64,000 nucleotides of DNA, from the NCBI RefSeq assembly GCF_021130785.1, contig NW_025777593.1, positions 1 through 64,000 on the forward strand, read 5' to 3'. The DNA is from Homalodisca vitripennis (Eukaryota > Arthropoda > Insecta > Hemiptera > Cicadellidae). How positions within the stretch are numbered: the stretch's first letter is position 1; each line of letters opens with the position of its first letter. The position numbers were made by a program, and so were the translations under genes. Positions 22,426 to 34,250 of this stretch are shown here, one piece after another. The notes beneath the pieces were generated by a model. It did no database searches. It worked only from the letters and a program-made list of their open reading frames with translations, and was not told where the DNA came from.

Positions 22426-24419
22426 GAAACATTAGTGAAAGAGGAGATTTAAATTGTTGTCAAAAGTTACATGTTTTGAATATAACTCCATGATCAGCCA
22501 AAACGAAAAAAACGTAAATAATAAAATTGGATCCGCCGAATGAATTAATTTTGTAGTTAACATTGCAAAACCCAAAACACAACAAAGAAACATTCATTTC
22601 ACAAATTGTACATTATACATTATTTTACTTTAGTTTGCAACCACAATTAAATACATTTTAAAATTTTATTTGTTAAACTGAAGATATCCAGACAACTAAT
22701 GACGTCTGATTACGGAATCTTTATAGAACCTCATGAATTAGTCAGCAAATTATTATTATGATTCAGTAAGATTTACGATTCTTGTAAAAGGTTACATACG
22801 TTGATTTTAAGTGCTAGATAAACCTATTCTTTTACATAGATAATAATGCGTTTTTTTGATGACCATCCATCTATCCATCATTGAAACATATCACTTAGAA
22901 TGGTGTCTCAGGTTTTCTTTAGCCTGATTGGGGTAATGTAAAAGTTTCTTTGTATGGTTTTCTGCCTGGCTGTCTGTCTATTAATTTCTATTTCAAAATA
23001 AATTCCGATTTTTTAGTAAATATATAACATTTTAAAATACCTTAAATGTTTGCAGTACTCTACCAGCCTACTTAGCCTGCGATTTACCCATCGTCATTAT
23101 AATCATCTATAAATACAATTAAAAACTTTTCGCTAACACTCATCCAAATCCCATCAAGTGACATACTCCATGGTTTATCCCTATGACACAGATATAGAAC
23201 AAAACTAAATTATGAAGTAAATATGACAGTTAACGTTCTATACATCATGACGTGCGAACATACAGATAGTCAGAAATGCAATTTTATATCTTCCCGAGTT
23301 ATAGTCTTCAATAACCCTAATATAACTGTAACGATTTCATCCCCCTTTATCATGAAAAAAGTCATGTATGTGTGTTTTTAAAGCTGTAAATATATTGAAC
23401 ACTTCAACTTTTAATTGGTTCAGTATGAAATGTTGATAGTATTATTGCTGATGTGACAAACTGTTATAACTCCCAGCCAGTGTAACATTCATACATGATA
23501 ACCTCTGCATGATAAATACTAACTTACCGTTGGTGACGGCTTCCATATATCATCGTGTAACACTACAACAACAAATCCTCGTAATTCTTAAAATCTCATA
23601 CCCAGTTTTATTTCAGTGACGATGTGGTTAAATTAAATATTTTAAACTGTAATTATATGTATCTTCAGTTGATGTAAACCTAGAGAAAGTCGAATTCGTA
23701 GAGTATCGATAATCATGGAAGTATCAAAAATTATTTTTATCGGAGGATTATTTTCCTTGACTTACCATAATTAAAATTTATCAAGATACACATAAATAAC
23801 CGCTAATCACAATCAGACAACATGAAGTGGACAACATTCGGACTGTATATGATGGTTGGCTGACATTGATTGAACATTTTTATTCACGTTTTTAAGTGTA
23901 CTAAGCAGAGAAAAATAAAATTCTTACCTCTAACCTTTTTTTTCTCTCCTATTTCGAGCTCTATAACAACTGGCTATAGTATTGATTGGTTTATTTTTAG
24001 TGTAAATTTGTCTATCGATATCCAGGTTGAGTGCATAAAGTAAGCGAATTGGCTTTAAACTTCTGCACTAACAGACCTATTTCATAGAAGTGCTCTTAAA
24101 AATAACAAAATGCTAGAAACAATTTTTATATTTAAGTTATTTTATCTGAGTATAGAAGGAACATTCGCTTGGGAGACGTTACTAAATACAAGGAAACATC
24201 TTAATTTTAGTAAGCATAAACTGTATAATAGGAAATATTGTATTATACAGGAAACTTTAATAACGAATTTTGTGTTTTTATAATTCAATAAAAATTTAAA
24301 TTCTCTGACAAGTTTAAAGATGCACTGATGCTGTTGTAAAGCTCTCACTGCTTACGAATATGTGTGATTCGGTTATTCAGACAATGGTTCAATCCAGCAG
24401 GGTCCCCCTCGATTTTAGC
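22426..24419. other. AT-rich stretch, nothing assignable
   Basis: No gene, RNA or mobile element could be supported. Short frames, such as 24,142-24,348 on the minus strand, are unconvincing. 'ctgcctggctgtctgtctat' near 22,962 is a short GTCT-type tract. Confidence 0.45.
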
Positions 24420-25620
24420 TCAAGAATTATTTTCCAAAACGATTTATTTATATTTAATCATGAAGCAGAAATTAAGTTATTATTAGGTATAAAGATAAAA
24501 TTCTATATTTAAATGTGACATTGGAATTTAATTAGACATTGTTAACACTGCATAATTTTAATAGACCCTTTATTTCCTCTTGTACTGTGGAAGAGAGATC
24601 TGGCGTGAATTTCAGTAACTAATAGAATGAGTTAAAACTTCTAGGACATATTTATGTGCACAATTTATGGGAACTGAATATACATTATTAACTTTTACTA
24701 ATGAAAAAATTGTTGTTATATATTAAATTAAAAGAATTAACTAATTTCACTTTATTACAAATATCTTGCTTACTCTATTCTAAAAAGATTTCCATAAAAC
24801 AGTAAAGTTCAAAAATGTTTCTCATAAACGGATATATAAATATTTTTAATAACACTGTTTGAAAATTCCCAAAATATTAGTATACCTGTTGCTGCTACAC
24901 AATCATGATAACTGATTCTCCATGTACTCTATGGGTACTGAGAGGATTATACACAACACCAAACACAAATTAGTGGCTTTTACACGAAACATAAAAATGA
25001 TTTGTGTTAAATATATTTAATTTGTATTACTATTAGCAATACCGATAAAAATTTCCAGTGCTTTGAGCTGTGATTAAGACAAAAATAAGACAAAGACGCT
25101 TTAAATAAGACGCTTTGGGTAACGAGAGATAGGGAGTAAAATAATTTTGCTTAGTAAAGAATGAAAGTAACTCAAGTAAATCCTGATCCTGGTCCTACTT
25201 CTGGCTGTCCCGCCGTGTTCCTAGTGGTATTTTCCGGGGCTTGTTGTGAATTGAACAAAGTTTGAAAATTGCGGCGACATAACGCTTTAGAATTATTTAA
25301 AAACATTATATTATATCAATGCCATGTTGTTTCCATGGATATAAAATAATAATTTATGTAAACTGCTGCTTACGTCTCATCTTTATCCTAGTATTGCTGA
25401 CGTCACGACTACCACCAACACTAAACAGAACCCTTGTTATCTGATTACCAAATCACATACATTTTAAGTAAGCAAACGTGTGAATAAAACATAATTATAA
25501 ACAATTTAATGAGGATGTCCCCCGACTCAAGTTATGATTTATGTGCTACATTATTATTGTTTAATAACAATAGTCAGGGACATGACATTTTATACTAAAT
25601 TGTTAATTATTCTATAATAT
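24420..25620 (+). repeat. Macro-repeat copy, W, X, Y and Z
   Basis: W is near 24,593 ('gagagatctggcgtgaattt'), X near 24,913 ('actgattctccatgtactct'), Y at 25,162-25,262 ('aagtaactcaagtaaatcct', 'gatcctggtcctacttctgg') and Z near 25,326 ('gttgtttccatggatata'). The upstream 170 bases match 60-240. The W-to-Y distance is about 570 bp. Confidence 0.75.
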
Positions 25621-26219
25621 TACATTTAAAAAAAATACTTCAGCAAATAACATAAATATAATTCATCAATAATCATATTTAAGTTTATATTATAAATACA
25701 AACTTTTTTGATGTGTATTAGTCACGTTAAACTTACCGGACAGATTTAACTAAATTTGATATGTCCATTACTTAGATACAAAGAAAACATGCGCATTTGT
25801 ATTTAAAAATATTCCCTAAACATTTTCATGAAATTTTTATTTAATTTTAAAACTTCAACATGTATTTGAATTGAAAATCAATAATATAGCATTTCGATGT
25901 TAACCCTATGACACAACGCAATTTATTCCAATTTTTTTATTTTAGTAAATAACCATCAAATCTCGTATTAAGATAAATAAAAAATAGTAATTTCAAGTAC
26001 GATATGGTATTTATATAGATGGCTCCAATGAAATATTAAACCAATTTCCACATATTATCCTTTATATTTAGCTTGTTTTCCTTATATTTCCACAAAACGT
26101 GTTTGTAACTAATACTGTACGTCGATGCATCATCATACAATAGCAATCATTACGTTATGAACTAATGAAATTTTCGTGCCTCATAATAAGTGTAATACCT
26201 CAAACTATCTAGATTAAGA
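25621..26219. other. AT-rich spacer
   Basis: Nothing assignable is seen. Confidence 0.4.
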
Positions 26220-26860
26220 CAACCATCTAAGCCAATAACCGGGTCAGTTGGGTTACCTCCGGTTATTGCGAGACAGATTACCCTTAGGATGCAGGCCAGC
26301 CCACGTAAGGATGAGTATTTAACCACCAGACAACAGCCCCAAACGTTAGTCCAGGTCTAATCCGGAGATATAAAGACACTACAAAAGCTCAGGCTGAAAA
26401 TCACAAGACTCTCCGATCGAAAGACTGCACTGCATGAATAAAAATATTCCCTTTGCAGTTTTAGTCCCTAATTCCGTCACCTGTCAACAACATTTAGAAC
26501 TTAACTAGAGACATGAACTCGATAGTAGAGGCCTCCTTGGCAAAAAATGACCGATGGCCACCAATGTTGCCCCCTTCCAATTGTGACAGGGAAACTTGGA
26601 CCGGGTTAGCACTAAGACCAATCCTATAACACCAGTTTACTGCTTTGTTCAGGGCTGCATTGGTAAATTCCGTAACTGTGGTTTTATAAACTTTCCATTC
26701 ACAAGAATTATAATGTCAACTCATCTGTATATACCTGTGGGACAAGACCACTACTGTTACAGACCTAAACAGGTCGTCCATACCCAGGAAAAAGGACGCT
26801 AACCTGGGGAGAGCCTTAAGTGGTCCTTTCACAGAAAGTTTTAAACAAAAATAGAGATCG
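26220..26860. other. Less AT-rich island, possible mobile-element remnant
   Basis: A sharp compositional shift begins near 26,230 and ends near 26,830. It opens with an inverted repeat ('aataaccgg' at about 26,236 and 'ccggttatt' at about 26,261). A plus-strand open stretch at 26,596-26,802 starts with a non-ATG codon and has no recognisable domain. There is no poly(A), terminal repeat or target duplication that would class it. It is judged foreign to the AT-rich background, but its identity is unknown. Confidence 0.35.
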
Positions 26861-27639
26861 TAACATTTCTAACTATTAGTAGGACCTTTATATTCAGAAA
26901 AATTCTATACCAATGATTTTTTAATATATATTTCAAGTTTAGTTATTTAAAGCTGGAAATGGAGTCTTGAAAAGTGAGAAAAAATATTACAGTGCGTAAG
27001 AATGTTGAGGCACCTTATTTCTTATCACCGCCTTGTTAAAAATATATGTAATTTACACATTGCTGATTGCTTGAAAGTTCTCTTGGAATCTAAAACATGC
27101 CGAGAAGCCTTTATAACACAGCATAAAAATATCAGAGCAGTTTTTTAAATTTTGAGATAGATTTTGTAATACAAATAGGAAACACAGTCATTAGATTGAA
27201 CTCTAATGCTTCAAGGACTTAACATAAAGAAAACTTATAGAAAGTAAACGTATGTAAAAGTGCTTAGAAGTAAAATTATTTGTATTGACCATTAGTAAAT
27301 GCTTTATAACCTGATGAGATTAAAATATTAGGCTCGGAAATAAAACCAGTAATATGAGACTTATAATAAAGAATAAATAAATAAAGAGTAGAATTCTCTG
27401 ATAATTTTTAAAATTCACATTACTAAAGAAATTGTATACTGGGGTCATTCGGGTAATGGTTTACTTCACAATGGTGTCCACTCAATTTAGAAGTTCAGGT
27501 GACCCATTTATATATGAATGATTCATTATAGTCTGCCAAAACACGAAAGTTAAATTATTATTCATTACAGGGTGGAGATGGAGACTATTAGAAGATGGAA
27601 ATGGATTTTAATTTAAAACTTTTATTAATGTATCATTTT
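26861..27639. other. AT-rich spacer
   Basis: Nothing coding. A fragment near 27,440 ('gtcattcgggtaatggttta') may continue the macro-repeat upstream of W, as near 24,370, but the match is short. Confidence 0.35.
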
Positions 27640-28490
27640 AATTTGCTATGTCTTATCTCTTATACTATGAATACGTGCTCTGCTGTATGTTTACTTAACT
27701 AACTGAATAAGTAAGGAATATAGACTGTATTATTCTGCAAAAGTTTTTGAAACCGTATTAAATTTATTTAGCTTTAAACATGAAACGTGAATTAGTTGGG
27801 TATTATTAATGTTAGTTAGGTACAATACGCTAATTTCAAATAAAGTAACTATTCAGCCTGACCAAAATATCCAGAAAGTTGCTGGAAGACGCACGTTAGA
27901 AAATCCTTCTGATAACAAATTAATTACTATTCATCAACTACGTTAAACCGATCCTAGACTGCTGTAACTGTTTATAAAATTTTCAATATGATTGAACCCG
28001 ATTCTCCCTGCACGCTTTTGGCTCAGAGATGATTAAAACAACCCAAAAAACAAGTTTAAGTAGCTTTGCAATAAGGAAAAGAAATTTGTGAACAGCGGCA
28101 ATCTTTAATAAATAAAGGAAAATCTCACGAAATAACAGATATAAAAAAATGTTTGGCTTTGGAATCAGGTCTTCGTTTCACATAAACTGTTTAAGTGTTT
28201 TGTGTTGTATTTAGTAGTCACTAAACTTAAATGTAAATATGCTTTGGGTATGAAGAGTCATTATTAGGAGAAATTGTGATTACTCAATAATAGAAGTTAC
28301 TCAGCCTTGTAAGTCCTGGTCCTCGTCCAGCTACTGACCATCACATTGTACTACATGTGGGGATTATCTGACGTGCTGCAAGTTGAACGACTTTGGATAA
28401 GCTGCGACATAATCGCAATACTATTTAATGTTCAAAAATATTACAATATCAGATCTTTTTTTGTTTCTATGGATATTAAATAATGATGAT
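27640..28490 (+). repeat. Macro-repeat copy, W, X, Y and Z
   Basis: W is near 27,672 ('tacgtgctctgctgtatgtt'), X near 28,002 ('gattctccctgcacgctttt'), Y at 28,297-28,395 ('aagtcctggtcctcgtccag', 'acgtgctgcaagttgaacga') and Z near 28,459 ('tttgtttctatggatatta'). W to Y is about 625 bp. Confidence 0.75.
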
Positions 28491-30429
28491 CAAATGATGT
28501 TAAAACTTAGCAGGGGGTTGTTTTGAGATTCTTCGTTTTTCATTGCCGCTTATGTTTTGGTCCCTTCAGACGAACAAGACTCCAGATTTCAGGAGTCAAG
28601 TCTGCAACAGCGTGAGTCTTCAAACGCTACACGTATGAGGAAGGTGAACTGGAGATAAACTCATCATTTGCATGTTAAATTATACCTACATTGTTGTATA
28701 TTTTTAGATTATTTTAAGCTGGAATTATGATATTTAAATATAGTTGCAATAATACTCGTAATTTAACATTATTTAAATCTAAAAAAGCTCCTTACTTTGC
28801 ATGTACGTTTAAACAGATTTAAAATTCTACTACGAAATCCTTCAATTCAAGAAATTTTCCTAATTATCTTTATTAACAATATCCTCAGAATTGGTATGTT
28901 AAAACATGCTAATAAAAAATGTTACATAAAAATATAAATAGTTTGGTTAGGATGCTTTAATATACTAGTTATGAGGACAGAAATTATTTAAAAAACTTAT
29001 ATCTACCCAAAAATCAATTGTTACAGAAGTTGCCAAAATCTATTGTAATTGAAATTAGTTATTTTAACCAATACCATTTGCACTACCTTAAATTAAAACA
29101 TATACTAGCTTTCTATAACATTTTACCATAATTTGTTTTGCATAACAGTAATATTTTGTAAGCTTTTAATTATAAGTCATTGGCGAAGCCTATTATCTAA
29201 GAAACCGATGCATCTCTCTTCTGAATATCTCCTAACAGGATAACCTGGCAATTAATTTAACTATTAAACTAAAATTAAAAATTTTAATGAATTTTAAATG
29301 GCATTTTTAACGTAGGCTGTAACGCTGATTCGTGATCTGCATTACTCCTATTTTTTATACAAAAAATTCAAAAAATACCTGTTAGTAGACAAGGCACAAA
29401 AATAATTGTAAACTTTTTCCTTTAAAATAAAAATATATTTATACTTATAATGAGTATTGCAAACTACCTTTTAAGTCATTAACATAAAGAAATTTGGAGG
29501 GTGAAAGAAGAGCTATACTATCCATCCAACTAGTCCACGTATTCGGTCATGTTATGTATCTTGAAAATCACAATCATAGCCACAAAATGAGATTTCCTAA
29601 CTGAGAGTGTCATAAATAAATCACAGAACTTTCTATTCATATTAGCTTCACTGATAAACTATATTAGCTTATCAGTGAACAATACTTAATCATAAACATC
29701 AAGTATATAACAATAAATTACTATGTCTACATTACCACACTAGCTGTAGCCTTTAACTAATGTTGAGTCTTCTGATACATATTAATTAATGTTTTACTCT
29801 TTCGGATTGCAGCTTAAGTGTCAATGTACAGCAAAAAATTAGAAACGAGGAGTGTCGAGGGTTTTTCAAGATGCATGAGTAGCATCGTACTAAATGTGTA
29901 TTATCAAAATATTTCCACTGAAAATAATTATTAAATTTATAAGACCGTATTATTAGCTTGTAACTCTGGTTAGTTTTATTTCCAACCAATGTTAAATTTG
30001 TTACTAAAAGGGAACATGTATATTATGTTGTAAGGTTAGTCAGACTTTTTAAATGTTTTTTTTTTAAATATTAAATAATGGACATTGCTAACTATATAAA
30101 GCTAATTTATTTAGTGGTCTAATGCATACAAATCTTTTGGCTGATTTAGTATCTAGTGTATACAAAAGACTTAGCTGCATGTTTTTCATGAGAAAACCCA
30201 TCAGCTCTCCCCGCTTCATTACTCACGCAGCCCGAGATCTCACTGAGTAATGTTTCATCTCTCCAAGTCAGTTAACCGACTCAGTTTACTCGCCGACTCA
30301 AATTACGCAAAACATATCCCAAAGATTAGAGCAATGAGTAATTTAGATTGTAAAATTTTATCTTTTCTCAATAATCACTTTTTATTTGTTATTTACTCCA
30401 AGAATATTTCCAAATATTAGGAGGGGTTA
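28491..30429. other. AT-rich stretch with a hairpin, nothing coding
   Basis: A perfect 11-bp inverted repeat, TTCACTGATAA at 29,647-29,657 and TTATCAGTGAA at 29,669-29,679 with an 11-nt loop, is the only clear structure. A small GC-richer patch at 30,195-30,300 contains 'gatctcactgagtaatgttt'. The minus frame at 29,786-29,989 is unconvincing. Confidence 0.45.
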
Positions 30430-31060
30430 ATGTACAGTACTTTGGTGTATCCATTGTAACCACAAACAAACTACTAGTAACAACACAACCTACAATTATT
30501 TAAATATGTTCACTAATATTCTTGATAACGATTAATTATACTTTGGCATGAAACCGAGTTATGTTATTATACATAGTTTATATGAATGTAAAGGTGACAG
30601 AGGAATCTAATAAATTTTTCCTATAACTGTATCATTAATTTAAATTATTAATATTTAATTTCTTGTACATTGGAAGAGAGCTCTAGTGGTAATCTCAGTA
30701 ACTAATTGTATAAATTAAAAACTATAAACTATATTTCTCTACAAATCTGGAGAATATCGTTATTTAATTATTGAGTTTAAACTAGTTAGCGCGATAAATT
30801 TATATATTTTAATCCTAATTAAGTTAGCATTGACTAATATTAACTTATTTTAAATATGTACCCTACTGCAAAATGCTTGAAAGTCTCTTTAGAGATTTAA
30901 AAGTAAATAATTCTCTTAGTACTCTTTATACTTTTTAAATATATGTATGAATGGATCTTAAAAATAAAATTGCAGTTTAATGTAGTTCATTGTAAACGGA
31001 TTCTTTTTGTACGCTTAGAGTACTAAAAGTATTAAAAACCCCAAATCATATGTTCTTATT
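30430..31060 (+). repeat. Macro-repeat copy, W and X
   Basis: Upstream of W, 'caacctacaattatttaaat' and 'gcatgaaaccgagttatg' match 2,280-2,360 and 36,940-37,010. W is near 30,676 ('gagagctctagtggtaatct') and X near 30,993 ('ggattctttttgtacgctta', 'gagtacta'). No Y follows at the expected distance. Confidence 0.7.
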
Positions 31061-31385
31061 ATTTGTTAAAAAAAGTTATACATATATAATTGACTGTTCA
31101 CGAAACAAGAAATAAAAAAACTAAGGAAATCCTTTCAATTTCTAGCATTTTGCAATGACTAATTAAACACTCCAAAAATATATGATGGACACTGGAACAT
31201 ATTCCTGACTTAAGTAGATAAGTAGATTAATTATAAATAGTTATGTTTTAGGAACCTTAAGTTGAAGAGTGAAACTATGTATATACTACGTACTACGTTA
31301 TGCGTATATAATGGGACACACACATTTCTTTGTAAAATTATATAATATACAAGTAAATAGATGCAATAAGCCAATGTTAAAAATA

Positions 31386-31700
31386 TTAACTGGTATTGCT
31401 AGAGTCAATAACCGCACGGCATAGGACTTTGCACTTTGATCTGACACAGAAAATTGACCACAGCTTCATAACCTGTGTGTGACTAGATACAGTGTTTGTC
31501 AGTACCCATGCCAGAAGCCCATGAGGATGGGCGTAATAAGCCTTAAGAGAGGATCTGCCTCTACTCTTTTTTAACAAAATTTGAATGCGCGGCATGTGTT
31601 GCAACAATACAATCGTTCAGAGTTAATATGTTGGCTACTATAGGTACTTCCTTGTACACAGCGCCTCACCGCCGGGTTGTCAAAGTCTTCAAAGTTGACT
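31386..31700 (+). repeat. Segment paralogous to 39,670-40,030
   Basis: Shared blocks in order: a 'cctgtgtgtgac' region, 'cccatgaggatgggcgtaat' against 'cccataggcgtaacacgcct', 'ccttaagagaggatctgcct' against 'ccttaagggggaatcagcct', and 'ttgttggctact'-type ends. The minus frame at 31,386-31,607 is inside this repeat and is not considered a gene. Confidence 0.65.
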
Positions 31701-31919
31701 TTTATCCCGTCGTATGTAACACTGTAATCGTTTAAATGCCTTCATTAGTTGAATAAAGGATTATTAAATGTGGAAATGGCTTTTGTAATTATCAATGGAC
31801 TTGACATTAGAATAGACATAGTCAATTCTTAAACCATATAAATTTCAAAAATGAACTGCATACTCTCTATAAACCACTTCTACAAATATGTGCTTTAGTA
31901 TTAGGATTGCAGATTATAC

Positions 31920-32280
31920 GTAACTATGGGTAACCACCTATTCAATAACAGTAAACAAAAGTATGACAAGTTGTAGGCTATAAGCTTTGTCCCGCAATAT
32001 ACTATGCTGTGTCTAGCGCTGCGTTTTAATGAGCTGAATCTGTTTTTTACATTGCAGCTTTAGTAGGGCTTTACTGGTTGGCCTAACAATGGGTTTCTTG
32101 GGTAGTATCATACCAAATGCCTAGTGTGATGATTTTTTCACAATGATTAGTAACTCCTGTTAAAGATCCAGGATAGTTTTATCTATTTAGAAGTGTTAGT
32201 AATTCTACTTCCACTCCATATTATAATTTGTTCTTAAAAAAGCATGTGATGGAAAGTATGTTACATTTTCAGTGTTTGCA
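31920..32280 (+). repeat. Segment paralogous to 7,790-8,130
   Basis: It is very similar to 7.8-8.13 kb, with identical stretches such as 'aagttgtaggctata', 'gcgttttaatga', 'caatgggtttcttgggta' and 'gttaaagatccag'. A more diverged third copy is at 4.09-4.40 kb. Confidence 0.8.
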
Positions 32281-32700
32281 ATAATATTTTTTTACAAAAA
32301 ACACACACACTCTAATTACAATATCCAACTAAACATAGTGTTGACACTAACACGCGTGCACTAACAAAAAACACTAACGCAATCGGTCCCGTGTCGAGAT
32401 GCCAACTAACAAAGCGCGCAGGGTGGAATCACCCCATCTCTCACAGACACGAATATGGATGAATCATACTGTTTTACGGAAAAAATGTGTCATATAGACA
32501 ATGAAGCACTTGTGAAGTATCAGAAGGATTTATTATTTGATAAAAAAAAATTTTAATCAGACCAACTATGTTTGTTAGGTACCATCTAACAAGAGTATCT
32601 TTCATAGGTTCAATAATTTAACCTGATTTAGTTAAGATTTTTACACTTAGTTAGGTAGCATACACTAATTGACTTGCATTGTCTATATTTACCTTTAAAA
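32281..32700. other. Spacer with a less AT-rich insertion
   Basis: An AC-rich, relatively GC-rich piece at about 32,290-32,455 ('cggtcccgtgtcgagatgcc', 'gcgcgcagggtggaatcacc') has no counterpart in the 8.13-8.45 kb paralogue. It may be an insertion, but no termini were identified. The rest is AT-rich. Confidence 0.4.
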
Positions 32701-34250
32701 AAAATTTCAGTAAGATTGCTGTTAGAGATAAGTAACAAGTATTGAGTTATTATCAACTATTTAAAAACAGGCCCAACTACTCCTTCCCTAATCAACTTCC
32801 CTAATCGAAAGATATATCAGCGTATATCTGATTAGATAAAGAAACGTAAATTTTATATACTATAATATTTACAAAACAAGAATGGGGTCCTAATTCAATA
32901 ATGAACTATTATAAAATTTCTATTTACAAATTAATTGAGTTTTTAAAGCATATGAGATTTTCTGTTGGTTAATGCTGTGATTAATAGTCGCTAAAACTAG
33001 GATGTAAACAGCTTCTAGTAACAAGAGATAGAAAGAGGGGAAAGTATTATTTCTTAATAATAAAATAAACTTATCCATGTAGGTCCTGGTCCTGCTGCTC
33101 GCCATCGCATCCTGTTCCTGGTGGTGGTTCTCCAACTTACTGCGATTTGAACTACTTTAGAAAAAGAAAGCTGAACTATCTAAAAAGTTTAAATACCTCA
33201 TAAAATTTCCTTGTTGTATCCATGGAAATCTATAATTTTAAATAGCACTACTATTAAGTACGTGTCACCTGTTTCACCTGTTAGCTGAAGACATGTTCAC
33301 GTGTATTAAAAGAATTGTATGTCTAATATGGTAATATGTTTCAGAAATTCAGATAATGTGATATAATTATTCATAGGTTTTTTCTTTTATAAGTTTGGAC
33401 ACGACGGCTTTACCGAAAAGCTGGTCCTTTCAAAATCTCAGACTCTTCAAAAATAAGATGGCCCCAGATGCTTGTATATCCTATTGATCAAATGTAAAAT
33501 TCGATGTTTGTAGTAATAGTATATAGTGAAGCATTACTCGAGAGATCGATGTTTCCTAGATGATGGGAGTTCTAAGTGTCAGAGGATAAGATATTCACAA
33601 AGGTTCAGAATGCATGCCATTCTACAACTAAAAATTTTACAGAGTGCTGTCTTACAGTGATTACATATATATTCAACAATAATTATTGTAACTTCATCCT
33701 AATCTTATAACTGATCAAAATGTTCTATTATTTGACAGATTCCTGTAAGATTTACTGTAACACCCTTAACAAAAGAACGATACTGAGTATCCTCTTGTAA
33801 AAGCGCATCACGTGACAAAGTATTGCTAATTTTGTTTACTTGCACAATCTGATTTGTTTTAAATTAATAGTGAAATTTCCTCTAATAAAGAAATTGGACA
33901 TCTATTCATAGTTCTGATATCAAAATTTCACTAGTAAAAATGGTCTAAAACACGAAATTATTTTTTCACGCATTTTATTTTTAGTTTGAAACATTTAAAA
34001 TCAACCCTTAGACACGAAAATAAATTTTATATCCGCACCAGCTAACTATATAAAATGAGAGCATTTAATATATTTATCTAGTAGTCTGACAGTGATGTGT
34101 CTATTTTTTTAATTTTCTGACGGTTTGTTTAAGTGTTTTAAGGCAGTAAAATGTATCTGAAAAAAAAATTATCGTGTCATATGTTTAACCTTTTCACACA
34201 CTTACACTAAACATAGGCTGTCAACGAATTTCTTCTTAGAAAAATCCTTC
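32701..34250 (+). repeat. Long duplicated segment, copy 1 of 3
   Basis: It aligns in order with 43,235-45,310 (direct) and 62,250-64,000 (inverted). Landmarks are Y at 33,060-33,150 ('ggtcctggtcctgctgctcg', 'ccatcgcatcctgttcctgg'), 'gcatcacgtgacaaagt' near 33,806, 'aaatcaacccttagacac' near 34,000 and 'catatgtttaaccttttcac' near 34,178. Relative to the other copies it lacks a stretch after the CACGTG site. The minus frame at 32,920-33,135 reads through Y and is not a gene. Confidence 0.85.

Noticed and set aside
24385..24400. B-box-like 'ggttcaatcc'
   Set aside because: No A box at suitable distance and no tRNA fold. The surrounding sequence may instead belong to the macro-repeat upstream of W.
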